DNA of 64,000 bases. It comes from Isoetes taiwanensis. Its lineage: Eukaryota; Streptophyta; Lycopodiopsida; Isoetales; Isoetaceae. Positions 12,269 to 24,559 of this stretch are shown piece after piece (within the stretch, counting starts at the first letter, position 1; each line of letters opens with the position of its first letter). Below the pieces are notes generated by a model. That model was not told where the DNA came from, made no database searches, and was given only the letters and a program-made list of their open reading frames with translations. The position numbers and the translations under genes were made by a program. The DNA is taken from positions 14,624,003 to 14,688,002 of the forward strand of contig JAJEKV010000030.1 of assembly GCA_021234155.1 (NCBI GenBank). The letters are read 5' to 3'.

Positions 12269-12501
12269 AGAAACAATGCTGTCCTCAGCATTAGGGTTAG
12301 ATAGTAATATAGGAAATTACATTATGAAGGATTTCCGAAGGTAATAGTATTAAAACTTAAAGTTTGAAACAGTTCAAGCACCGAGGTGCATTTCACATGA
12401 TCTTTACAAGAAAGTTTATGGACCGAAGTCCGATATCAAACATCAGAGTAACAAGAAGGGAACATATGTAAATACGATAAAAACTGGAAAAGTCGGGCCA
12501 T
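12269..12501 (-). other. 3' noncoding region of element A
   Basis: The stretch lies between the polypurine tract and the likely Helitron boundary. On the minus strand the part next to the tract reads GCTGAGGACAGCATTG, which resembles the acidic GxAEDSI ending of many plant Gypsy polyproteins, but no long frame is open. Confidence 0.4.
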
Positions 12502-12559
12502 CAGCAACCCTCTATACATGGGCAGGTCACGTACTGCTCACTGGCCTGCACATGTCAAT

Positions 12560-14907
12560 ACATCAGTATATCCTCCTACTAGTTTTTGGAATTATCTACG
12601 CCTGCCGGAATGAATTTTTAGTTCACTTTTTCCGGCTGGCCTTGGCGTGGCTTTGCTTAGCAACGATGAATTTAGAAACGAAGCTGCTTACACAGCGCGC
12701 CCAGCAGCTTGAAGCGCCTGCCTTTAAACATCCGGCATTCTCGAACCCCGCCCTGTAAAAAAAGGTACCCCTTCTGTCAAATTTCGTTTGAGACTAAGGT
12801 TTGGAGGTTGATTTCGGAAAAATAGTGAGCTTCGAATTTAATCCGAATTTGGCCATTGATTCTGGGTTCAATTGATGTATTTCGTAGACAAATTATTGGA
12901 TTTTTATGCTTGAATTTACGGCCTTTCCAATAGAATTTCGGATTGGTTCTAATTTCTCAGCCGAATTGATGCGTAGGATTGAAGGCGAAGAGTAGTAGCC
13001 GTTCTTGGTGCCCAAGGAGTAGAGAGAGGGAGAAAAAAACCCAGGTATGTTACTACATAGTCTATGTTCATGGAGGTTAAAGCCGTCCCATAGAGTTAAT
13101 CAAGCCTGCAACAGCCTGCAGTCAGTCCACCGATTCGCCAATAAAGCTCTATAGGTTTGCCACAGAGAATTAAAAATCGACCGACTCCTAACTAAATAAT
13201 ATCCTAATTGGTCAGGAATAGCTAGCTTCTGCATAATTCTAAGATACAGTCAACCAAATTTGCAGAATTTCGAGATCTTAGGGAGCAACCCATTAATTCT
13301 TTCTGAGGATTGGCGCTTGAGACGCCCCTAGTTGAATTAGAGCTGGATCATAATACTGTTTAGTGTTTCAAGGCGAACACAATTGATGTAAGTTAGCATA
13401 GCGGCTCTTTTTAAAAATTCGGCTTCTTCTAGCTTGGGTCAGATACTTGCTCATATACGCTGTTTAGGAAACAGAACTTATTGAATCAAATCCAGCATAA
13501 AAACTGTATCTGAAGCATGTGTCACGGTTCTTCTTGGCCCGGTAATTCTCTTACACTTCATAGTTGTTCAAGTTATCGGAATTCCTGCTTATTTTGATGT
13601 GTATTTTGCTTAATATTCTGCTCTGAGAGCAGAATTCGGATTGAATTTAAGGAGTAAAATCTGCCTGGGCTATAACGGATGTCTGCGTGAGCTATAGCCG
13701 AGGAACACAGATTCAAACCCATTGAAACACGAACCAAGCCCCATCTGCCCAGTCTAATTTAGGTGAGTTCCCCATCAATCTAGGTGAGTTGCCCAGTCTA
13801 ATTTGTCAATTCCTAAGCCCAAATCGCATGTATTTTAGCATAATAGTAGAGCTTCTTGGTGCCCTGGCAAGTAAAAATTAGCCGTAATCATGAAGAGGAT
13901 AGAGGAAAACAGAGAAAAGGAACTGGCCCATTATTGTAGTTTTTAGGCATTTTTAACTTTTGATACGGCCATGCATTTCGTCACTTTATGACAGCCCTGT
14001 TCCTGTTACGATCCAGCAATTTACGGACCTCGGAGGCTCTTCGTAATTGAATCTCATATCCCATTGAACTTTCATTCTGCAAATTAAGCTATTTAATCTC
14101 TTCCTTCCAATTGATACAGAGGCTTTTTTTTATAGTCCAAATAAGATCCAAGCCTATCTTCTGGCTCTATAGAGGCTGTGTAGGATCGGGACATGCTTTC
14201 TGACTCTTGACAACAATAAATTTAGCGTTTCAAAATGCAAATCCTCTTTTATTCCTTTGTTAATGCTCAAAACCAATCCAAGAATAGGATAATTTAAAGC
14301 CCCCTGCATACAGAACCTTTGACCCAAACATGAATGATAGTAGAAGAGTGCAGGAACAACGGGTTTTTGCACCCAGACACTAGAATCGAATAGGTTTTAT
14401 ACAATAAATCCAAAACCCTGATTGCATTATTTTACTTTCCAGAGCTATTGTATAACAAGATATGTATGTTTTACAGCTATAGGCTATCAAATCTAAGGTC
14501 GACATATACATCAACTTGAAGCATCTATGCGATACAAATAAACAAACACTTCATACGCAGTAAGTACAGCAGTCAAAGTTTTCTTCTTTATTTATGAATA
14601 TAGATATTCAGAGACAAGATTAGAGTTCTATTTTCTGCCTTATTATATTGAACATTTTGCAATTTCATAAAAGTGCACATTACAGGTGCAAGAAAACAAA
14701 CGAAAACAATAACTTCAAATAACGGTGATTTTGATGCATCCATTGGGACAGTACACCAAGAGCGCTCTCTAAAGTATGTGCTGGCATTGCCAGATGGTTA
14801 TTATTCAATGTCCACTATTCATGTAGATTAAAATTTAATAATAATTATTGTGTCCATTGTTGTACAGAAACACTGAAAACCCAAACGAAATATCAAAGGC
14901 TTCCAAT
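12560..14907. other. Long noncoding 5' part of the Helitron
   Basis: No convincing gene is present in this 2.3-kb stretch upstream of the Rep start. Two tail copies of a short AT-rich motif and many stops occur. It may hold the promoter and 5' leader of the Rep transcript, or old captured DNA that is no longer recognisable. Confidence 0.3.
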
Positions 14908-17455
14908 ATGCAAGGGCCTCAGGAGGAGCAATTATCGAATGCAATAAGCGTGAAAGTACATGAGCAACAAGATGGAGCAACAATAAAAAAAAGAGGGCGT
15001 CCAAGGTTAGTACCAACATTTCAATTATATCTGAGGCGTGTTCATAATTTCAATTAGTTTCTATATTAAGGTTTTTTTACGCATTTATCTTTTACTCATA
15101 TGAAGCAATATAATCTTATTAATTAGGCATTAAAGAATCTTTCTTTTTAATAGGCTACCCCCGCCAAATTCCGAGCATCTTAACGATGCTCAAATAAATG
15201 AAATTCTTTGCCGTCGTGAGCGTCAAAAAAACTATCAAGCACGAAAGAGACTAAAGCTCACTGCGCCTCCAATATCTGAGAGACAAATATCTGACGAGCC
15301 AAACAATGACATGTCATTGTGTCAGACTAGTTCCATGGGCATCTTGAATGCAAATCAAATGCCCATGGAACAACAGATAAAATCTACAAACCCTGTAGCT
15401 TCCATAATGACGTCTAATAATGCAAGTCGGCATTGGCAAAAGCAAATTACCATGATGCAGCAAAATATGAAACCCACAGGACATGAGCCGTTGAGATGGA
15501 CAAAAAAATGTGCCATATGCCACATTGACTTGCTTGAATCCGAAAACGTATTGTTCTGTTGTAACAATGGACGTCGTTTACTTCCACCTCTTAAGCCTTT
15601 ACCCCGAATTTTAGAAGACCTTTACTCGGTGCCTAAATTTTGTGATAGTTCACGTGTCGTGAACAACTTATTTTGTTTCACTGCTCTTGGTGTTGACGGC
15701 GATTTCATGGATTTAAAAATGCCATCATCTGTCGCAATTATGGGTCGCACATACCACCGACTCTTATCTGCAAGTGCACCCACTAGCACCCTTCACTGGT
15801 ACATATACGATAGCTCAATGAGATATACCATTGCCGCCAACATGCATCTGCCATCCACATGGATTATGCAAGTTGCTGCAACTCTAGATATCATCAATCC
15901 ATATCTCAGACATTTGAAGACAATAAAAGAATTACATCCCATACCTACAAGACTTACCCTTGCAGACTCCTCCACATCAGATGAAATAGCTGCTATCGTG
16001 CATGCCAATAATTCTGTTACCATAAAACCTAGAACTGCAATGATCTGGATGCAACACGACCACGACCCAATGTTCTTGAGTATTCTTGACCCTACGTATG
16101 AACCACTTCAATACCCATTATTCTTCCCACATGGAACACTAGGATGGCATCCACACAATGACGAAAACATGTCCCAAATAGATTGGTACCGAACTAGATT
16201 ACTTCACGAACCTCGCTTTTCACAGCTGGGTAGATTATGCGGCGAGTACCTAGTTGACATGTACTCACGAGTCGAGGAAGAACGCCTCAATTATATTGCG
16301 ACTGAGGGCTATCGACGAAACTTCGCACAACATGAAGATGACTTCATTGACGATGACGATCCCGATGCCCATTCCAACAAACTACCAGCATCCTTTTTGG
16401 GTTCCAGACGATGGTGTGCTGTTCAAGTAGCAGATGCCCTCGCACTCGCAAGAGTTAAGGGAAAACCCAGCTTCTTCCTAACTATAACGACAAATCCGGC
16501 ATGGCCAGAAATAAAACACAAATTACACCCCGGCCAAAATGCATCGGACAACCCCACGGTTGTTGTTCGAGCATGCCACGAACGAGTCCAATATACAAAG
16601 AACATTATTCGAAAGTATCTTGGACCTATATCCTACATGATGCATGTCATTGAATTCCAGAAAAGGGGATTGCCTCATGCACACATGGTCGTAAAGACAG
16701 AGCATGAGATCCCAATAGACATGATCGATAACCTAATCTCTGCAGAACTACCAGAAGACCCCGTATTGAGAGCACAGGTCGAGAAATATATGATCCATAG
16801 ACATACAAAACGTTGCCTTAAAGAAAACAATAGATGTTGCTACAAATACCCAAAACCAATAAACCCAACAACAGACATTGATGAAAAGGGATACGTACAA
16901 TATAGACGACGAACTGAGGCAGATGTAAATGTCGTTCCATACATCCCATTTCTATTGAGAGAAATGGACTGTCATGTCTATGCGGACGTTGCATCGACCG
17001 TACACATATTCGCATACCTCTATGGCTACATATACAAGGGCTTCGATACAGCTCGCTTCCACATTGACTCAAACAAACATGCTTCAGCGCAACCTGCCAC
17101 AACAAACAACAATGACCAAAACCACACGAAAAATGAAATTCAGGACTACATTTCTGCGCGCTACCTATCCTCCATGGAAGCAACATGGAGAATTATGTCC
17201 TATCACATGACTGAAAAGCACCCTTCCGTTAAATGCCTTCCGTTGCATTTAGAGGGACAAAACAAACATCATTTAAGAAGCACGTCGACGAACCCCGGAA
17301 TCTCCTTGCTAGACAGATACTTCCTACGACCACTCGATCCCAAATTCGATCACGTAACCTACATTGAATACAACGAACAGTATACCTTTACCGCATACAG
17401 GCCAAACATCATCCTCAAACCAACCGACCACCTGGAACAAGACACGCAGGCGTAA
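14908..17455 (+). CDS. Helitron replication initiator (Rep, HUH nuclease) part
   Basis: Two exons, 14908-15005 and 15154-17455, give about 799 residues. The intron is GT-AG and keeps the frame (the split AGG codon). I chose the ATG at 14908 because it opens the frame that leads into the second exon. The N-terminus carries KKRGRPR, an AT-hook spanning the splice site. Then comes a Cys-rich patch (CAICHIDLLESENVLFCC). The Helitron N-terminal domain includes KPSFFLTITTNPAWPEI. The nuclease motif GLPHAHMV (the His-x-His metal site) lies at about 16667, and the tyrosine motif AYLYGYIYKG at about 17011. These match the rolling-circle Rep that cuts and rejoins DNA. The frame stops at 17453-17455, while the helicase continues in another frame, so one base change probably split an originally single protein. 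Confidence 0.85.
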
Positions 17456-19377
17456 CCCAAAATATCGTCCACGAGAGAACAAGAGGACAACTAGTTTGTA
17501 GAATACGTCTCTTACTTCCAAAAGTTGGAGAACCATTCTACCTAAGACTCATCTTACTCCACAAAGCAGCACGATCTTGGGAAGAACTCAAGACCCACGA
17601 CCAACAACAGTATAAAACATACCAAGAAACCGCTCAAGCCATCGGACTGATAGCACCAGCAACTGAAGCAATAGCAGTAATGCAAGAAGCAATCTTATCT
17701 CTACAGACCCCATCGCAATTGCGATTCCTATTTACACTCCTAATATTAGATTCCGGACCAGCACTTCAACTATGGGAAACGTTTCAAGACCACATGATAG
17801 CCGACTTTCTAGAACAATACCCAGGAAACCAATCAACTGCCGTCAATGAAACCCTCATCGCCATCAACAACATCCTGATCCAACACGGCACCAATACTGA
17901 AGCCTTCGGCCTACCTGTCCAAAACATCCCATCCAAAGAAATACAGAATGAACTCCGAAAGTTCCCTGACCACGAAGAGTACCTCATAAAGAGCTCAACT
18001 ATGTCACAGACCATGAACAAGAACCAGACCTCAATTTATACATACATATGTGAACTTATTAACAACAGGAATCCTCCATCCCCAATTTTCGTATATGGAA
18101 AAGCAGGGACCGGAAAAACATACGTTCTCAATGCCATCTGCCTCTACATACGAGGGTTGAACCAAATAATCTTACCATGTGCTACCACGGCATTAGCATC
18201 ACTACAGTACCCCGCCGGAAGGACTGCACACTCGCTATTCCAAATATCTGTTATCGAAAACAATATTGGAATCCATTCCCTACTCAATCCACATTCTCCA
18301 AGGGCTGCGTTGATCAACACCGCGACAGCAATCATATGGGATGAATTCCCCATGGCAAACAGAGCAGTCATAGAAGCAGTCGATATCCTCTTGCAAAACA
18401 TAACAGGCATAAATAGTCCATTCGGAGGAAAATTATTCATAGCAGCCGGAGATTTTAGACAGATCGCTCCCGTCGTCAAACGAGGAGGAAAAACAGCGAC
18501 AATAAATGCATCCATCGTATCCTCGCACTTGTGGAAACACTTCAAAGTCCTAGAGCTCAATGAGCCAGTAAGAAATGCAGCCGATCCAGAGCTCATACAA
18601 TTCGTTGACGACATCGGAGAAGGCCGTCTCCTCAATGACATCCCACTAACATTGTTCAAAACAACAACTAAAATTGAGGATGCCGTCAACTTCTTATATG
18701 ATACCCACATACTACTAACACCCACTATATGTGAAAAAAGAGCATTCCTATCTCCTAAAAACATTCCTGTCGATAGCTTCAACGTCGAAATCATACGAAT
18801 GATCACAGAAAATCCCAGAAGCTACTTTAGCGTCGACAGACTCACAGAAAACGACCAGACCATCGAGGACCATCCAATGGCAACGACAGACTTCCTTAAC
18901 GGCTACAAACACCCAGCACTTCCACAACACGAACTCCAATTGAAACCCAACACCATATGCCACATCACAAAAACACTAGACAAAGACAGAGGACTCGTAA
19001 AAAATGCCAGAGTCATGGTATGCTCAATGTATGCCAAGTTCGTAACCGTAAAAGTTCTAACAGGCCAACCACAACACGTCGGAAACATACACCCCATATC
19101 CCGAGTTGACTTCTTCCACCAACCGGACAACTGGCCCTGGACAATCCATAGACGACAACTCCCATTACGACCCGCCTATTCAACAACCTTCCACAGTTGC
19201 TTAGGACTCACCCTCGACAAAATAGTCCTCGATTTACGAACTGAAGTCTTCACACATGGACAACTATACACGGCACTCACACGCATACGAAAGAAAGAAG
19301 ACGTCCTAATCCTCCTTGACGAGTCAAACACGGACAAGACCACAACTAACGTCGTCTACAAAGAACTACTTCCGTAA
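17440..19377 (+). CDS. Helitron helicase part (PIF1-like, superfamily 1B)
   Basis: The frame overlaps the end of the Rep frame and runs to TAA at 19375-19377. It has no ATG of its own at the junction; the first in-frame ATG is at 17680, after GEPFYLRLILLH, a conserved Rep-helicase linker, so it was surely read through from Rep. It has Walker A GKAGTGKT at about 18100, Walker B IIWDEFPM at about 18333, GDFRQIAPVV at about 18450, and the C-terminal HSCLGLTLDKIVLDL and GQLYTALTRIR motifs. All helicase motifs look intact. The enzyme would unwind DNA 5' to 3' during rolling-circle transposition. Together with Rep the protein would be about 1,440 residues, a normal Helitron size. Confidence 0.9.
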   Translation, partial: RHAGVTQNIVHERTRGQLVCRIRLLLPKVGEPFYLRLILLHKAARSWEELKTHDQQQYKTYQETAQAIGLIAPATEAIAVMQEAILSLQTPSQLRFLFTLLILDSGPALQLWETFQDHMIADFLEQYPGNQSTAVNETLIAINNILIQHGTNTEAFGLPVQNIPSKEIQNELRKFPDHEEYLIKSSTMSQTMNKNQTSIYTYICELINNRNPPSPIFVYGKAGTGKTYVLNAICLYIRGLNQIILPCATTALASLQYPAGRTAHSLFQISVIENNIGIHSLLNPHSPRAALINTATAIIWDEFPMANRAVIEAVDILLQNITGINSPFGGKLFIAAGDFRQIAPVVKRGGKTATINASIVSSHLWKHFKVLELNEPVRNAADPELIQFVDDIGEGRLLNDIPLTLFKTTTKIEDAVNFLYDTHILLTPTICEKRAFLSPKNIPVDSFNVEIIRMITENPRSYFSVDRLTENDQTIEDHPMATTDFLNGYKHPALPQHELQLKPNTICHITKTLDKDRGLVKNARVMVCSMYAKFVTVKVLTGQPQHVGNIHPISRVDFFHQPDNWPWTIHRRQLPLRPAYSTTFHSCLGLTLDKIVLDLRTEVFTHGQLYTALTRIRKKEDVLILLDESNTDKTTTNVVYKELLP

Positions 19378-19512
19378 ACAAGGTGCGTACTCCATCCATC
19401 TCATGCCCAAGATGTAGATGGAGCACCGAACTCCTCGGAGATCGATGCTCCCTCTACACCATGGGCGCCGCACCGACGGTCGCACTTGGGTTCGACTCCC
19501 AGAGGTGCACAA

Positions 19513-19542
19513 GGCGCCGGCTCCGCCGGCGCCAAATTCTTG
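19513..19542 (+). terminator. Helitron 3' hairpin and end
   Basis: A perfect 9-bp GC stem (19513-19521 with 19525-19533, loop TCC) is followed by AAATT and CTTG. In Helitrons such a hairpin signals the end of transposition. CTTG instead of CTRR is unusual and makes the exact end uncertain. Confidence 0.6.
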
Positions 19543-19706
19543 TATATAGATAATATAATTAGGTTGTGGTTGAAGGGACCACCCCCTATAAGAAATAAAA
19601 GAAAATCTATCTACAAGGGAAGCTATCGTGCCTATGGTTCGCAATTCATTGCGGCGTAAGGAATAGTCAAGTTCCTATTATAGCCAAGATGAACGCGGCC
19701 TATCAA

Positions 19707-21180
19707 CTACATGCTTTCCAAGCAGTTCGCGGTCATGTCCACATTGACAGTACACCACGTCCTAGGGAACACGAAGGTGGTCCCATCATTGGTAACTATT
19801 ATCAAGTACGATGCATCTACCCCTCTAGTGCATGATTCTCGGCGAATCAAGCCTTCAAGCTTACCGCCGTGAGCGGGGTTGATAGCATCGTTGATGGTGC
19901 GGCCTTGAGATTCGCGCATGAAGTCGGGATAATGCTTTTCAAGGTCTATTTCCATCACCCACGTAGCATCCTCAACTGGCAAGTGTTTCCACTTGACCAA
20001 GTATTGCAAAGATTTGGGTCCTCCCCGGGTTTGTTTATATGCTTTCGATCAAGAAGAGCTTCGTGTACTATATCCAAATGCTCTTCGTCATTTCAAGTAG
20101 GATGGGTGTATCCAAAATCTCGCTCCTGCGGGTGGGTTTGCTTTAGAAGACTCACATGAAAGACCTTGTGGATCTTCAAGCGGGTGGCAATTCCAGCGAT
20201 ATACTTGTTCCCAACACGCTCAGGTGATCTTGAACGCCCCAGCCCATCCGGGTGCCAACTTCTTGCGCTATTACCAATCTTGGCTTGCTTTTTACCTTAA
20301 TCTTAAGCCAAACCGATTCACCCACTGAAGACTCGTGGGGTTCTGCGGCTTATCCGTTACACTTTTCTCGCGATCAAGGCGACCAATAGGTAACCAATTT
20401 AACTTCTTTGACTAAAGCTTGCATTTCCAAGAGGAGTTGTTGAGAAACCTCCACTTTAGAAACGGATTATGCCATGTGTCCCGAGTAAGGCATTGATAAC
20501 CATAATTTATCATGAAGGGAGACATTCTCGAAGATTCCCGCTTCATCAAGTTATAGGCAAATTCAACCGATAAATATAGTCAGCCCATTGTGATTGCTTA
20601 CTCCCACATAATAACTTCGTAGCATATCCTCTATAATCCGATTGGTACGCCTCGTCCGACCATCCGGCTTCGAGGATGATATGCCATACTCATAGCAAGC
20701 TTGATCCGATGGTGGCAAAGAAATCTTTCCGTAATGCACTTATTTAATTTGGGATCCCCGTCGGATACAATAACCGTGGCATTCCTGTGCAACCCGAAGA
20801 TCTCCTTTGCAAATAGCGTAGCGGTATCAAAAGTGGTCAGATCCGTGGTCCCGACATGGCAAGAAATGAGCCATTTTTGACAATTTTTTGACCACTACCA
20901 TCAATGCATCATATCCACGAGAGTATAATGTGGAAGGCCCACAATGAAATCCATGGTTATCACTTCCCACTTAGCATTGGGCACGCCCAACGGTTGCAAC
21001 TCTCCGAATCCTTAATTGCTCACCTTTGGTTTGTTGACACACTTGACATCGCTTAATGTACCGGCAATGTCCTTCTTCATCGAAGGCCAAAAATAACCGG
21101 AGCGGATCTTAAAGTAGGTCTTCATAAAACCTCGCATGTCCGTTTTATAGGGTCAGCTGTTGAGAATTAGCTTACGCATC
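19707..21180 (-). pseudogene. Chromovirus integrase and chromodomain, degraded (element A)
   Basis: This continues the pol gene of element A. On the minus strand, frames near 21115-21020 give WPSMKKDIAG and KCVNKPK (the zinc-binding part). Further on come ITMDFIVGLPH and IVSDGDPKLNKC, the Asp-containing core of a Gypsy integrase. The last open frame (20009-19707) starts QYLVKWKHLPVEDATW, a chromodomain of the type that directs chromoviruses to modified histone H3, followed by EIDLEKHYPDF. Frameshifts and stops separate the pieces. The frame continues past the chromodomain for about 70 codons to a TAG at 19707, with no further match. The Helitron lies just beyond. Confidence 0.85.
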
Positions 21181-22641
21181 TCAAGTCTCGTGTACACACA
21201 ACTTATCTTTGTAATATAGCAAATTGCCTTCTTTCTTATACGAACGGAAAGCTTCGCGTTCTTTATCTGTGCGTGCTTCCTTAGCCAAACTAACCCAAAC
21301 ATCACGGAATTCGGGATCTATGGCCAAGGTCTGTTCTATCTGTTTTCCAAACTCACTGGTGAGTGTAGAAATTGCATTACAATGGGTTCGGGTTACCAAG
21401 GGATGGCGTGACAAGGCATCCGCAACCACATTGTGTTTCCCAGGCTTATACATAATCTCAAAGTCATATTCCTCGAGAAACTCCATCCATCTTCTCTGAC
21501 GGAGATTGAGATTGGGCTGGGTTGTTAGATAACGAAGACTCTGATGATCCGTATCCAGCTGGAATCTTCTACCAAGAAGGTAGTGTCTCCATATACGCAG
21601 AGCACGGACAACTGCTAACAATTCTTGGTCATGGGTAGGGTAATTTTCTTTGAATCATAGGCAATAACCCTCCCCTCCTGCATTAGGACTCCACCAGTAG
21701 CAATCTTACTGGCATCCGTTGCTACTAGTTTATCCTTTTCAGGATCAGGCAATGTGAGGACTGGTGCTGACGTTAAAGCATCTTTAAGCTGCTGGAAACT
21801 TCCCTGGACCTTTGCCTTCCAATGCTCAATCCAGTCCTTCACCTTCTCATGCTTTGTAAGATTAGTAAGAGGTGCTGCAATCTTTGCAAAATCTTTAACA
21901 AATTTCCGATAATATCCTGCTAAGCCCAAGAAACTTCGAACCTCGGAAACATTGCCAGGAATAGGCCAATCCTTGACTGCCTCTATTTTTGCTGGATCCG
22001 TAGCAATTCCGTCGGCCGAAATGACATGGCCTAAATAATCGACCTTCGGAGTGGCAACACTTAGAGAACTTGGCAAAGAGCTGGTGACGTCTTAGCTTTT
22101 GTAGGGCCAACCTAAGATGTTTCTCATGCTCCTCCAGAGTCTTACTGTAGATGAGAACGTCGTCAAAGAAAATAACAACAAAATCATCCAAGTATTATCG
22201 GAAGACATCATTCATCAATCGCATGAAAGTTGCGGGAGCATTAGTTAATCCGAAAGGCATAACGGTAAACTCATAATGCCCATATCTAGTGTGAAAGGCA
22301 GATTTATGGATGTCCTCCTCCTTAATCCTTATTTGATGATATCCGGAGCGTAGATCAATCTTTGAGAAATACTTGGCCCCTTGCAACTGGTCCATTAAAT
22401 CATCTGCCCTAGGCAAAGCATAGCGATTCTTGATGGTATGCTTATTGAGTTGCCAATAATCAATACACATCCTCAAGGAGCCATCCTTCTTCTTAACAAA
22501 AAGGATAGGAGCGTCAAAGGGCGAAACATTAGGCCGAATGAAACCTAGGTTTAGTAACTCCTGAAGTTGCTTCTTGAGCTCTGCCAACTCTGGGGGACTC
22601 ATACAAAGCGGGGCCCATCGTAGGCTTAGTACCGGTTCCAA
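21181..22641 (-). pseudogene. Ty3/Gypsy reverse transcriptase and RNase H, degraded (element A)
   Basis: On the minus strand the RT opens with [20 protein letters not shown] and continues with [16 protein letters not shown] and [18 protein letters not shown] stop follows at 22195. The same frame then gives [13 protein letters not shown], the catalytic site (FFDD where most have Y/I-x-D-D). A frameshift leads to [14 protein letters not shown] and [11 protein letters not shown]. RNase H follows with [31 protein letters not shown] and KPGKHNVVADALSRH. Domain order is RT then RNase H then integrase, which defines Ty3/Gypsy rather than Ty1/Copia. At least one stop and two frameshifts rule out activity. 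Confidence 0.9.
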
Positions 22642-24546
22642 AGCTATCTCACATTCTACCCCTCTAAAAGGAGGAAGCTTTTGATCTCATCCGAAAAAGA
22701 TCGCTAAATTTCTGAGAGAAGATTGGCAATCCCTTCCGACAAGGTATCAACTACTTGCTTTTGCTTAGCATCCGACTCAATGGAGGCAAGTCTAATAATG
22801 CAAAGCAGCTTGTCTTTACGTGATAGCCTTTTCTAACTTCCCCGAGGGTGATAGATCGCATAATGGGGTTGAATGGATCACCTTTATAGTCACGCCGGGC
22901 CCATTAGCGGCGTTGAAGGTAATTTCCCGTTTCTCGCAGTCTATATTGGCTTTTGCAGATGCCAAGAATTCCATACCAACAATCGATCATATTTGCCAAT
23001 ATCCATTATCTCGGCACCTAAGGCAACTGGGTGCACTTGGCAACCGTGATCTTAAGGTTAATGCGATGGCCATGAGTGTGTCTCGATCTTACCACCGGGC
23101 TAAAGTGATGGGGTTTCGGCCGGGATCTCAAAGTTTTAAGCCGCCAATACCAGGCCATTCTAGGAGAAGCAAAATTATGTGTACTACCGTATCCATCGTA
23201 ATTACAAAGGGTTTGCTATCTACTTGACATATGGTGGAAATAACGGCAGTCGACTTTTCAAAGCATTGCCGGTTTCAATGGTCGTAAGGATATGGGACTC
23301 ACCGCGGAATGTATTCGGGAGCCTCCTCCTCGATTGTAGTGTCGACTTCGAGATCGCCCCAATCGAGGTCGGCCATGGCCACCGGGCGATCTATGTGACA
23401 TAAGGGCAAGTCGCATGAAGTGCCCGGTCGATACACTGTAACATGCCTTATCTCGGCCGAGCTGTTCTCGAACCTCTTTGGGAATAGATTGTAAGAGGTT
23501 CCAGAACTTCTTTACCCGACATTGTTGGGGTTTGTCGGGCATGTTGAAGGTGACTTTCTTTTCCCCGCGCCGTGAAGAGTTCTCACGAGAAGGCCCGGAC
23601 TTGGTGAACGGGGTTTGTAAGGTGTGGACGGGCCGTGGGTCGCGGTAATGGGGCGTGACACGAGTACCGGGTTTCTTGGTGTGTCCTCCTCGAGGCTAAA
23701 TGCCTTAGCCTCAGCCTCTGCAACGGATTTCGGGTCTATGGCCTTAACCATTCGTTTAATTGATGGGGCCAACCCTTCAATGTAGCCCTCCAACGCCCTC
23801 TTTTCATTCATTCACCTCGCACATACAGCCTCAAACGCATGAATTCATCCCGGTGTAGGCCTCGAATCGTCATGCCTTTCTCGCTCCTAACCTCGTAAAA
23901 GGTGCGGATTTGTTGGCATTTAGCGACGCGAGGCACATAATGCGACTTAAAAGCTTTGGCAAACTTTTTGAATTTGCATCTACTTCTATCCGTGATGTTT
24001 GGCTGCCTCGCATAGCCCTTCCACCAAATACGGCAGCTCCTCCTCAGAAGGTTTGTGGTGGCAACCTTTCCCGTATCCTTTTCTCATCATGCCATAGGAT
24101 TTTCCAAACTCCTTCATCTCGGTCCAACCAGGACTCGTGATTCAAGTCCGCCTCTAGATTTCCCATCAAACCGGGCCGGTTTCTATTTTCCATATACTAG
24201 TTATGGCCGTATCAACCGACTTACGGTACATTTTGTCCCGGACGCTTTGCATGGTCACCGGATGATCCGGGACGCCTCTGAGGACAACGTAAGGGCTGAT
24301 GGTGAAGATGTAGCACTATCCCTAGAGGAACTCCGACAACGTTTAGAATGGTGCCTCCTTTTGTGCGGTACGGGGTTTTGGTTCAGTGCAAGTGGTCTGG
24401 CTGGGGTGGTGGACTTGGCGTAACGGGGATAATTCCGGCCCATTCTCCTCATGTACATGTTGCGGTGGATTGGCATCCAAGACATAAGTTTGTAACTCAA
24501 CTAATTGTCTCTTCATCATCATAAGTTCTTGCTCATGTGTTATCAT
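22642..24546 (-). pseudogene. Gag and protease region of element A, degraded
   Basis: A plausible Gag start is the ATG at 24546 (MITHEQELMMMKRQLVELQ). Later frames give FAKAFKSHYVPR and FYEVRSEKGMTI, the retrotransposon Gag capsid pattern, then RALEGYIEGLAPSIKRMV (about 23798). A damaged zinc knuckle, with GHFMR, lies near 23420. The protease part appears near 23000-22920 as VGMEFLASAKANIDCEKREI after one frame correction. Many frameshifts are present. The order gag, protease, RT, RNase H, integrase, chromodomain is complete for a chromovirus. Confidence 0.7.
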
Positions 24547-24559
24547 CGGGCATTCGAGG

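Larger units (their letters stand above)
12502..19542 (+). mobile_element. Helitron with Rep and helicase frames
   Basis: The outer limits are inferred. At the right, a perfect 9-bp stem with a 3-base loop (19513-19533, GGCGCCGGC/GCCGGCGCC) is followed after five bases by CTTG (19539-19542) and a T. That is the Helitron 3' layout, although the canonical ending is CTRR. At the left, A at 12501 is followed by TCAGC, fitting the A-TC rule, and a hairpin (12517-12527 with 12545-12555, 10 of 11 pairs) lies just inside. Between them are the Rep and helicase coding regions. On both outer sides the DNA appears to belong to element A, so the Helitron probably inserted into its 3' part. Exact ends are uncertain. 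Confidence 0.6.

Noticed and set aside
19480-19520. GGTTCGACTCC resembling a tRNA T-arm / B box
   Set aside because: No matching acceptor stem, anticodon arm or A box upstream. It lies in the Helitron 3' end and is probably chance.
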